From Chloroflexota bacterium (GTDB lineage Bacteria > Chloroflexota > Anaerolineae > Anaerolineales > Villigracilaceae), in NCBI GenBank assembly GCA_021812905.1, contig JAKAMM010000043.1:1-9793 (forward strand): a DNA stretch of 9,793 nt, in the 5' to 3' direction. The translations under genes were made by a program, and so were the position numbers. The first letter of the stretch is position 1; each line of letters starts with the position of its first letter. The notes under the pieces were generated by a model. That model searched no databases. It saw only the letters and a program-made list of their open reading frames with translations, and was not told where the DNA came from. This document shows positions 1 through 5,108 of this stretch, one piece after another.

Positions 1-10
1 AATAACAATC

Positions 11-42
11 AGACCTCCAAGATTTGAAAATCTCGGAGGTCT
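11..42. terminator. Long hairpin, possible terminator of an upstream gene
   Basis: AGACCTCC (11-18) pairs perfectly with GGAGGTCT (35-42). Inside it AGATTT (20-25) pairs with AAATCT (28-33), with one A-C mismatch at 19/34, so almost the whole 32 nt folds back. Only three T residues surround the 3' end, so it is not a textbook intrinsic terminator on either strand; a dispersed palindromic repeat is equally possible. It lies before the AbiEii-type gene and suggests that gene does not read through from upstream. Confidence 0.45.
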
Positions 43-88
43 TTGACTCCCCTTTCCTTTAGAGAGGAGTTGGAGGAAGGTCGCTTTA

Positions 89-104
89 CTCACCCCGCGA
101 GCGC
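89..104 (+). repeat. 16-bp direct repeat, left copy
   Basis: CTCACCCCGCGAGCGC occurs here and again, identically, at 1314-1329, so the two copies bracket the AbiEii-type gene. The copy is G+C-rich against an A+T-rich gene. Weaker similarity continues a little further: both copies can be read as HPASA followed a few residues later by a Q/R-D-F. Confidence 0.6.
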
Positions 105-120
105 GTGTAGAGACTTTAAT

Positions 121-1275
121 ATGATTCCATCAGAAGAAGTAAAAGATATAGCAATTAATCTTGGCATTCCATTGCCCAATGTTGAAAAAGACCATGTAAT
201 GGGGTGGCTTCTTTATAGCATTTATGACAATCCTGCACTAGTTGACAACCTGATACTCAAGGGCGGTAATTGCCTTCGAAAAATATATTTTCCTGATACT
301 AGATTTTCAGATGACCTTGATTTCACTACATATCGTCTAAATTCCGAAAAAGAGTTCCACAGACATCTTAACTCAGTTTGCAAGGTTGTAGAAGAAAAAG
401 CAGGTATTAAGTTTGATTTCGACAAGACAAGGGTGGAAGTAAAACCTACTCCCGATAAAGATTCACAAGCACTGGATGGGCGCGTATATTTCAAAGGATT
501 TGCAGGTGACTCGAGTGTCACCATGAGAATTAAATTTGATGTGTCTGAGTATGAAAAGATTGTACTCCCGCTACAACGTCACCCAATAATTCACGTTTAC
601 TCTGATGCCGATATGCTTCAATCAAAAATCCTTTGCTATTCCCTTGAGGAAATTTTAGCTGAAAAACTACGCAGTTGGATCCAGCGTACACGCTCTCGTG
701 ATTTATTTGACATCGTAAAAATAATAGACAGTAATGCAATACCTGTTAGCAAAACCAATATTCTTTCCACCTTTTTCAAGAAGACGATTTTCAAAAATGT
801 TCCAATTGCAGGACGGGATGAAATGCTATATGAATCAAAGTTTGCTGAAATTGAACAAAGTTGGCAGCAGACCATTATTTGCCCATCCACTGCTATTATT
901 ATCGCGTCGAACGCTATTGCATTATTTAGAAACTTTGTAACAGCTCTCTTTGAGCCTGATATTCTTAAAGCTATTGGTGTAGCAGCAAGTCCTTCTAAAG
1001 CTTATCTATATAATATCAGATCAGGTATTCGTGAAACTATCATTCACGCTGGCAGGGCACGTCAACTTATAAGAATGAGATATGACAATAAGGATAGAGA
1101 TATCGAGCCATATTCTTTTCGATTCAAAATTACCCAAAAAGGTTATGGTGCCGAATATTTTTATGGGTATGATAGGACACGTGGACAAAAAATAAAAATG
1201 TTCTTCTTGCACCAAATCCAAAGCCTAAGTGTCTTGCCAGAGAAATATCTTCCGAGATGGGTTGTTGAATTCTAG
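121..1275 (+). CDS. AbiEii/AbiGii-type nucleotidyltransferase with WYL-like C-terminal domain
   Basis: Predicted nucleotidyltransferase of the AbiEii toxin family, 384 residues. These cytoplasmic enzymes transfer nucleotides to tRNA or other targets and can act as toxins in abortive infection or type IV toxin-antitoxin systems. Visible motifs are KGGN (47-50), RFSDDLDF (61-68) with the metal-binding DxD, a third acid in RIKFDVSE (about 140), and the late AEKLRSWIQRTRSRDLFDI block (about 180-198). The last 65 residues (about 319-384) look like a WYL domain: an IRMRY strand, DIEPYSFR, then EYFYGYD in place of Trp-Tyr-Leu, IKMFFLHQIQSL, and a closing PRWVVEF. The ATG at 121 was chosen because family homology starts there; the frame opens at a TTG at 43, directly after a hairpin. 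No AbiEi-like antitoxin lies in the window, though only 120 nt upstream are visible. A+T-rich, so probably acquired. The family call is strong; the WYL call is moderate. Confidence 0.88.
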   Translation: MIPSEEVKDIAINLGIPLPNVEKDHVMGWLLYSIYDNPALVDNLILKGGNCLRKIYFPDTRFSDDLDFTTYRLNSEKEFHRHLNSVCKVVEEKAGIKFDFDKTRVEVKPTPDKDSQALDGRVYFKGFAGDSSVTMRIKFDVSEYEKIVLPLQRHPIIHVYSDADMLQSKILCYSLEEILAEKLRSWIQRTRSRDLFDIVKIIDSNAIPVSKTNILSTFFKKTIFKNVPIAGRDEMLYESKFAEIEQSWQQTIICPSTAIIIASNAIALFRNFVTALFEPDILKAIGVAASPSKAYLYNIRSGIRETIIHAGRARQLIRMRYDNKDRDIEPYSFRFKITQKGYGAEYFYGYDRTRGQKIKMFFLHQIQSLSVLPEKYLPRWVVEF

Positions 1276-1313
1276 TGCTCGTTCGCAAAAATGTCCGAAG
1301 GACGGGTGGAGTT

Positions 1314-1329
1314 CTCACCCCGCGAGCGC
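1314..1329 (+). repeat. 16-bp direct repeat, right copy
   Basis: Identical to the 16 bases at 89-104 (CTCACCCCGCGAGCGC), here 39 nt beyond the stop codon of the AbiEii-type gene. Together the copies delimit about 1.2 kb containing only that gene. It may be a scar of insertion or a dispersed intergenic repeat; two copies cannot distinguish these. Confidence 0.6.
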
Positions 1330-1363
1330 ATGGCTTTGCCAGGATTTTGGAAATGGTTTGCCA
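1330..1363 (+). repeat. Short imperfect tandem motif upstream of merR
   Basis: ATGGCTTTGCCA (1330-1341) is followed 11 nt later by ATGGTTTGCCA (1353-1363), and each copy is itself a small TGG/CCA palindrome. This lies in the A+T-rich spacer before the MerR promoter. It could be an extra operator or residual repeat sequence; no function can be assigned. Confidence 0.3.
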
Positions 1364-1436
1364 TGTAAAGATATTGCATATTTACCTCCCAATTAAACAG
1401 AAAGATATTTATTGACAAACAATCATGTGTCTCCTC

Positions 1437-1467
1437 TTGACTTTGAGTGCGCTCGAAGTTTTATACT
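1437..1467 (+). promoter_or_regulatory. MerR-type promoter/operator with 19-bp spacer
   Basis: The -35 box is TTGACT (1437-1442) and the -10 box is TATACT (1462-1467), separated by 19 bp. The spacer region contains the dyad CTTTGAGTGCGCTCGAAG (1441-1458), in which 14 of 18 positions are symmetric. An over-long spacer filled by a dyad is the hallmark of promoters that MerR-family proteins activate by untwisting the DNA. The -10 box ends 6 nt before the ATG at 1474, so transcription should begin at or next to the start codon. The likely consequence is an autoregulated, leaderless merR-cmd operon. Confidence 0.85.
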
Positions 1468-1473
1468 TTGCCC

Positions 1474-1875
1474 ATGAATGAAGGACACCTGACCATTGCC
1501 GAAATGGCTAACCGCACAGGGCTTAGCGCCCATACACTTCGCTATTATGAGCGAATCGGTTTGCTTGACCCGATTGAACGTGCCCCTAGCGGTCATCGCA
1601 GATACTCGGCTCGAGATGTTGCATGGGTCGAATTCCTGACACGATTACGCAAAACGGGCATGCCGATCCGCATGATGCAACACTACGCAAGGCTGCGTCG
1701 CGAAGGAGACGGCACGCTTCAAGCACGGCGGGAGCTATTGAGCGAACATCAGCGTGTAATTCAAAACCAAATCAATGATTTGCAGCAAATTCTTGACGCC
1801 ATTTTGGAAAAGATTGTTGCATATCAAAACATGGAGGCAGAGTATGAACGAAAACGAAATAAAAACGCGGTTTGA
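1474..1875 (+). CDS. MerR-family transcriptional regulator
   Basis: A 133-residue DNA-binding regulator of the MerR family. The N-terminal winged helix-turn-helix is clear: LTIAEMANRTGLSAHTLRYYERIGLL, then the GHRRYSARDV wing at about residues 40-50. A long coiled-coil dimerisation helix follows (about 80-125). The protein contains no cysteine, so thiol-based metal or redox sensing of the MerR/SoxR kind is unlikely; it most resembles small AdhR-like or general stress MerR proteins, and the inducer is unknown. The ATG at 1474 was chosen because the in-frame GTG at 1447 lies inside the promoter and would put promoter DNA into the coding sequence. The end of the gene overlaps the next gene by 32 nt, so the two are probably co-transcribed and translationally coupled, with the regulator controlling its own operon. 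Confidence 0.9.
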   Translation: MNEGHLTIAEMANRTGLSAHTLRYYERIGLLDPIERAPSGHRRYSARDVAWVEFLTRLRKTGMPIRMMQHYARLRREGDGTLQARRELLSEHQRVIQNQINDLQQILDAILEKIVAYQNMEAEYERKRNKNAV

Positions 1876-2233
1876 GCGAGGTAAGGCGAAGCTATCTGAA
1901 ATTGATGGGAAGACGGGGCAGGATGTGGTAGCGCCACTCGGGGATCTCGGTCGTTATATTATCGAATTTGCTTTTGGTGACATTTACAGCCGCCCTGGAT
2001 TGAGTTTGAGAGATCGCGAAATTGCGACTATTACAGCACTTACCGTGCTTGGCGCTCGTGAACCACAATTACGTGTGCATATTGGTGCTGCACTCAACGT
2101 TGGACTAAGCCAGCAGGAGATCGAAGAAGTTATTATTCAAACAGTGCCTTATGCGGGTTTTCCAACCGCGATCAATGCGATGAACCTGCTATATGCGTTC
2201 ATGAAAGAACGCGGCACAAATAAAACAGAGTAA
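1844..2233 (+). CDS. Carboxymuconolactone decarboxylase family protein
   Basis: A 129-residue protein of the carboxymuconolactone decarboxylase (CMD/PcaC-like) family, small all-helical cytoplasmic proteins that form oligomers. Recognisable blocks are LSLRDREIATITALTVLGA (about 54-72), the conserved His in QLRVHIGAALNVGLSQQEI (about 76-94) and the closing VPYAGFPTAINAMN (about 102-115). The CxxC pair of AhpD-type peroxidase members is absent, so a PcaC-like decarboxylase or lactonase role is likelier than thiol peroxidase; the substrate is unknown. The start at 1844 is supported by GGAGG at 1833-1837. The frame runs upstream to 1775 inside merR, but without family similarity. Overlap with merR argues that the regulator controls this gene, perhaps in response to an aromatic or electrophilic compound. 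Confidence 0.88.
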   Translation: MNENEIKTRFERGKAKLSEIDGKTGQDVVAPLGDLGRYIIEFAFGDIYSRPGLSLRDREIATITALTVLGAREPQLRVHIGAALNVGLSQQEIEEVIIQTVPYAGFPTAINAMNLLYAFMKERGTNKTE

Positions 2234-2281
2234 TTCTTCAGTGCCCGCACTTTATTCTAAAACCAACATCCATCCCAAGCT

Positions 2282-2312
2282 CCTCCTGCTCACGTCTTCG
2301 GCGGGCAGGAGG
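2282..2312. terminator. Hairpin between convergent genes
   Basis: CCTCCTGC (2282-2289) pairs with GCAGGAGG (2305-2312) around a 15-nt loop, and the stem can be extended by a U-G and a C-G pair. It sits 48 nt after the cmd stop and just before the end of the ABC remnant on the other strand, the usual place for a terminator. There is no clean T tract, so it may instead be a simple inverted repeat. Confidence 0.4.
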
Positions 2313-2316
2313 GGGG

Positions 2317-2478
2317 CTAAATCTTTTCCCTATTGAACTGCGTCTCATACAACTGACTATATAACCCTCCCGTCGTCCTTCCCGCAAAGAACAACAGGCA
2401 AGCGAGCAACTGCTCGTGCGTGCCGCGTTCGATGATCTGTCCGCGATCCATCACCAAAATCAAATCCGCCGCGAGAAG
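2317..2478 (-). pseudogene. Orphaned 3' end of a second ABC exporter gene
   Basis: Read on the minus strand this encodes about 50 residues matching the extreme C-terminus of the intact exporter at 2997-4952: LAADLILVMDRGQIIERGTH, then, after a 9-residue insertion (27 nt, including LLFFAGRT), GGLYSQLYETQFNREKI and a stop. The intact copy reads ILAADMILVMDRGRIVERGT and GGLYSQLYETQFKREHV. The best-conserved stretch differs at 2 of about 38 bases, but the rest has diverged and carries the insertion, so this is an old paralogue rather than a recent copy. The membrane domain, Walker A, signature and Walker B are all missing. The 5' break lies at about 2473-2478, directly against the stop codon of the toxin gene. 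Paired ABC half-transporter genes are common, so a lost heterodimer partner is plausible. Confidence 0.85.
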
Positions 2479-2737
2479 TTATTTCCTAAATTGTTGAATC
2501 AACTTATCGTAATCCGCATGTGAGCCAACCCAATACCAGATAATGTCATCCTCTTCGCGAATACCGACAGCGCGATATTCCGACCCAATCCGCACAGAGT
2601 AAATGGGGCGGGTCGGATGAATGGACTTGAAGCGTAAACTTGGATGATGAGGGTTCTCAATAAAAAGACGATATGCCTGCCGCGCTTGTTTTTGAACGTC
2701 GGCAGGTACGAAACTTATTTGTGATGTGAGAGTTCAT
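2479..2737 (-). pseudogene. RelE/ParE-like toxin, frameshifted
   Basis: Remnant of a type II RelE/ParE-superfamily toxin. An ATG overlapping the antitoxin stop (ATGA, 2734-2737) starts MNSHITNKFR, a normal N-terminus for this family as I recall it, but that frame soon closes. The rest of the toxin lies in another frame: FVPADVQKQARQAYRLFIEN, then HPSLRFKSIH, YSVRIGSEYRAVGI and DDIIWYWVGSHADYDKLI, ending at 2479. No ATG, GTG or TTG opens that frame before PADV. The 259-nt length is not a multiple of three. A missing block of about 17 nt between the N-terminus and PADV would restore one frame, give about 91 residues, and supply the five or six residues expected there. The toxin is therefore probably inactive unless a +1 frameshift occurs. 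Confidence 0.8.
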
Positions 2738-2946
2738 AAAGTTTCGGATCGAGTTTTTTTGTTTTCTTTGCCATGTTCCGCCAATGCTTCATCCGCGAGA
2801 CTCGATAATACATCACTGGATTTGGCGAATAGTTTGGACCAACGTTCTTCGGAATGTAATTCTTCCAGGATCCACACCGCAAACTGATTCTGTTCAGCGG
2901 GAGGAAGTTTTTCAATTTCAGAGATGACTAACTCTAATTGAGTCAT
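2734..2946 (-). CDS. Antitoxin of a RelE/ParE-type module
   Basis: A 70-residue, strongly charged, helical protein beginning MTQLELVISEIEKLPPAEQN and containing VWILEELHSEERWSKLF and SLADEALAEHG. This matches small antitoxins that precede RelE/ParE-like toxins: an N-terminal helix with LPPxEQ, then an E-x-RW-x-x-LF block. The ATG at 2946 was chosen because AAGGAGAT lies 7-8 nt upstream; an in-frame ATG at 2979 lies upstream within the promoter region. The stop shares four bases with the toxin ATG, the usual translational coupling. In the last 15 codons a run of seven A residues (2754-2760 on the plus strand as T) is followed in another frame by KKLDPKL, which looks more like the usual family tail than the actual KKTRSETL. 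A slipped A may therefore have altered the C-terminus, the part that normally contacts the toxin. Confidence 0.75.
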   Translation of the reverse strand: MTQLELVISEIEKLPPAEQNQFAVWILEELHSEERWSKLFAKSSDVLSSLADEALAEHGKENKKTRSETL

Positions 2947-2969
2947 TTCTATCTCCTTGCTCGATCCAA

Positions 2970-2978
2970 AGTATAGCA
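2970..2978 (-). promoter_or_regulatory. Extended -10 promoter of the antitoxin gene
   Basis: On the minus strand TGCTATACT combines an extended -10 TG with a near-consensus -10 box, 23 nt before the antitoxin ATG and just after the exporter stop codon at 2997. No good -35 box lies at the right distance, which extended -10 promoters tolerate. It gives the module its own promoter, independent of the exporter. Confidence 0.55.
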
Positions 2979-2996
2979 TATTTAAATTAGTCGAAA

Positions 2997-4952
2997 TTAA
3001 ACGTGTTCTCTCTTAAACTGTGTCTCATACAACTGACTGTATAACCCTCCCGTCGCGAGCAATTCATTGTGCGTTCCTCGCTCGACAATCCTGCCTCGAT
3101 CCATCACCAAAATCATATCTGCCGCCAAAATCGTGGATAAACGATGAGCGATGACGATGCTCGTGCGTCCAGCCATGACGCGCTTCAACGCGTCTTGAAT
3201 CAATGCCTCGGATTCACTATCGAGCGAACTTGTGGCTTCGTCCAATACCAGAATGCGTGGGTCTTTCAGGATCACACGCGCCAGCGCGATGCGTTGTTTC
3301 TCTCCGCCGCTCAGACGATAGCCGCGCTCGCCGACGATCGTGTCGTAGCGGTCGGTCAGGTCCATGATGAATTGGTGGATGTTGGCCGCCTTGGCCGCGG
3401 CTTCGATCTCGGCTTGCGTTGCGTCCACCTTGGCATACGTCAGGTTGGTGCGGATCGTGTCGTGGAACAAGTACGTCTCCTGCGTCACCATGCCGATGGC
3501 GGACGAAAGTGAGTCGAGTGTTAGATCGCGCAGGTCCAAGCCGTCAAGGCGGATCACACCGTCAGACGGATCGTAAAGGCGCGGGATGAGATAAGTGAGC
3601 GTGGTTTTGCCCGCGCCCGAAGGTCCGACCAGAGCGACGAGCTGACCCGGCTTGGCGCGGAATGCGATGTCTTCCAACGCGACTTCGCGCGCCTGGGATG
3701 CTGCGCGAGCGTCCGACTCCGCCTCGTCCGTGTCGCCGTTATCATGTCCATTCTTGCCGTTACCTTTACCTGATAAAGACAGCACCGCGCCGACATCTTC
3801 CATTCGTCCGTAGCGCTTCACATCTTTCAATAACTTGCTTTCATCCACATCGTAGTTGAACGTGACGTTTTCAAAAACCAGATCGCCTTTGACATCCTTC
3901 AATTGCTTCGCATTTGGATTCTCGACGATGTCATGCGGCAGGTCGAGCAGTTCGAAAACGCGCTCGAAGCTGACCATCGAAGTGCTGAAGTCTACCGGTG
4001 CGGAGGCCAGTCCCTGCAGCGTGCCGTAAAGCTGGCCGAGATATGCGCCGAAGGCGACGATGGTTCCGACCGTGAACGAACCTTGAATGACGAAGTAGCC
4101 GCCCAAACCGTAGACGAGAGCCGTGCCGACCGCGCTGACCAGTCCGAGGATCATGAAGAAGGTCGAGCCGATCACGGCGCGGCGCACACCGATGTCGCGC
4201 ACATTTCCGGCGCGTTCGCGGAAGCGGTTGCCTTCATCGTCCGCACGGCCAAACAATTTGACGAGTAACGCGCCGCCGATGTTGAGCGTCTCGTTCATGT
4301 GCGCATTCATCTCGGCGTTCAGTTCCATGGATCGCCGGGCGGCGTCGCGCAGGACAATTCCCAGGCGTTGTGCGGCGATGATGAACAGCGGCAGGATCAA
4401 CACGCTGACAATCGTCAGCCGCCATTCGAGAGTCAGCATCACGGCCAGCAGGGCAATCGCCTCGATGATGTTGGTGATGATGTTGACAATCGTGTTGCTG
4501 ATGGCATTCTGCGCGCCGACCACGTCGTTGTTGAGGCGGCTCATCAGCTCGCCGACTTTGGTGTTGGTGAAGAAACGCAGGGACATGCGCTGCAGGCGTG
4601 TGAACAACGCCACGCGCAGGTCAAAGGTCACGCCTTCGCCGACGGCAGAGTTCAACCGTCTTTGGATGACGGAAATCACGCCATTGAGAATGGGCAGGAC
4701 CAAAAGTGCCAGCGCCAGCAGGAGCAGTTTACGCAAGTCCTTTTGCGGCAATACCTGGTCGATCATCGTGCGGAAGATGAGCGGCGAGACCAGGCTCACG
4801 CCCGTGCTGAGCAGGATCAGCACCAGCATCCCGCTGATTCCCTTCCAGTAAGGACGCGCATACGCGAGCACGCGTCCCAGTAATTCGCGCGTCAGCTTGG
4901 GCTTCTGGTCGCCCGCACGCATTGCCATAAACCAACTACCACCGTGCATCAT
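2997..4952 (-). CDS. Type I ABC exporter, fused membrane and ATPase half-transporter
   Basis: A 651-residue half-transporter that should dimerise in the cytoplasmic membrane and export a lipid, peptide or drug. The N-terminal ABC transmembrane domain (about 30-325) carries six hydrophobic helices. The C-terminal nucleotide-binding domain (about 357-645) is catalytically complete: Walker A GPSGAGKT (443-450), Q-loop Gln491, signature LSGGE (547-551), Walker B ILVLDE with Glu572, and H-loop His603. Unusually, about 55 residues rich in Gly, Asn, Asp and Lys (roughly 368-424, including SGKGNGKNGHDNGDTDE) are inserted between the A-loop strand (VTFNYD) and ALEDIAF, where only a few residues are normal. 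Start: two ATG codons at 4952 and 4949, with AGGAG upstream. A diverged 3' end of a similar gene at 2317-2478 suggests it once had a tandem partner. Substrate unknown. Confidence 0.93.
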   Translation of the reverse strand: MMHGGSWFMAMRAGDQKPKLTRELLGRVLAYARPYWKGISGMLVLILLSTGVSLVSPLIFRTMIDQVLPQKDLRKLLLLALALLVLPILNGVISVIQRRLNSAVGEGVTFDLRVALFTRLQRMSLRFFTNTKVGELMSRLNNDVVGAQNAISNTIVNIITNIIEAIALLAVMLTLEWRLTIVSVLILPLFIIAAQRLGIVLRDAARRSMELNAEMNAHMNETLNIGGALLVKLFGRADDEGNRFRERAGNVRDIGVRRAVIGSTFFMILGLVSAVGTALVYGLGGYFVIQGSFTVGTIVAFGAYLGQLYGTLQGLASAPVDFSTSMVSFERVFELLDLPHDIVENPNAKQLKDVKGDLVFENVTFNYDVDESKLLKDVKRYGRMEDVGAVLSLSGKGNGKNGHDNGDTDEAESDARAASQAREVALEDIAFRAKPGQLVALVGPSGAGKTTLTYLIPRLYDPSDGVIRLDGLDLRDLTLDSLSSAIGMVTQETYLFHDTIRTNLTYAKVDATQAEIEAAAKAANIHQFIMDLTDRYDTIVGERGYRLSGGEKQRIALARVILKDPRILVLDEATSSLDSESEALIQDALKRVMAGRTSIVIAHRLSTILAADMILVMDRGRIVERGTHNELLATGGLYSQLYETQFKREHV

Positions 4953-4977
4953 GTTTGAAAGTCTCCTGGTCTAAAGG

Positions 4978-5037
4978 GTCGAGCAAGTCTGACAGGTCGA
5001 ACTCGCCAGACTTGTATGACTATAAGACTTGTTCGAC
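4978..5037. repeat. Nested inverted repeats in the divergent intergenic region
   Basis: GTCGAGCAAGTCT (4978-4990) pairs with AGACTTGTTCGAC (5025-5037), 12 of 13 bases complementary. A second alternative stem pairs CAAGTCTG (4984-4991) with CAGACTTG (5007-5014). The two folds compete for the same left arm. The block overlaps the predicted exporter promoter and lies upstream of the restriction-modification gene, so it could be an operator for either, a mutually exclusive RNA structure, or a dispersed repeat. Confidence 0.55.
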
Positions 5038-5047
5038 TTTTCCGCAA
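5019..5047 (-). promoter_or_regulatory. Candidate promoter of the ABC exporter
   Basis: On the minus strand a -35-like TTGCGG (5047-5042) and a -10-like TATAGT (5024-5019) are separated by 17 bp, about 67 nt before the exporter ATG at 4952. The -35 is weak. The -10 falls inside the nested inverted repeats, which could therefore act as a regulatory site. Confidence 0.35.
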
Positions 5048-5095
5048 CTGGACGAGTGGGGAGGTTAATGAAAGTCAAATGGGATGGGTGAAGGG

Positions 5096-5101
5096 TATAA
5101 T
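5096..5101 (+). promoter_or_regulatory. -10 box of the restriction-modification gene
   Basis: A perfect TATAAT ends 7 nt before the ATG at 5109, so transcription should start at or very near the start codon. No Shine-Dalgarno sequence sits at normal distance. This supports both the chosen start and a leaderless mRNA. No convincing -35 box is visible. Confidence 0.6.
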
Positions 5102-5108
5102 TTCAGCA

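Noticed and set aside
43..120. TTG-initiated N-terminal extension of the AbiEii-type protein
   Set aside because: It follows a hairpin directly, contains the G+C-rich 16-bp repeat, and has no family similarity; homology starts at the ATG at 121.
1365..1385. Partial dyad GTAAA...TTTAC upstream of merR
   Set aside because: Only the outer five bases and a few inner ones are symmetric; it is too weak in A+T-rich sequence to call an operator.
1447..1473. GTG start giving a longer MerR protein
   Set aside because: The GTG lies within the promoter dyad, upstream of the -10 box, so it would not be transcribed from the evident promoter.
4123..4883. Long plus-strand open frames of 194 and 242 codons opposite the exporter
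   Set aside because: They are antisense shadows of a clearly real G+C-rich ABC gene, with biased composition and no recognisable domain.
5016..5108. 31-residue N-terminal extension of the restriction-modification protein
   Set aside because: This stretch includes an inverted-repeat arm and the TATAAT box and does not look like the start of a methyltransferase domain.
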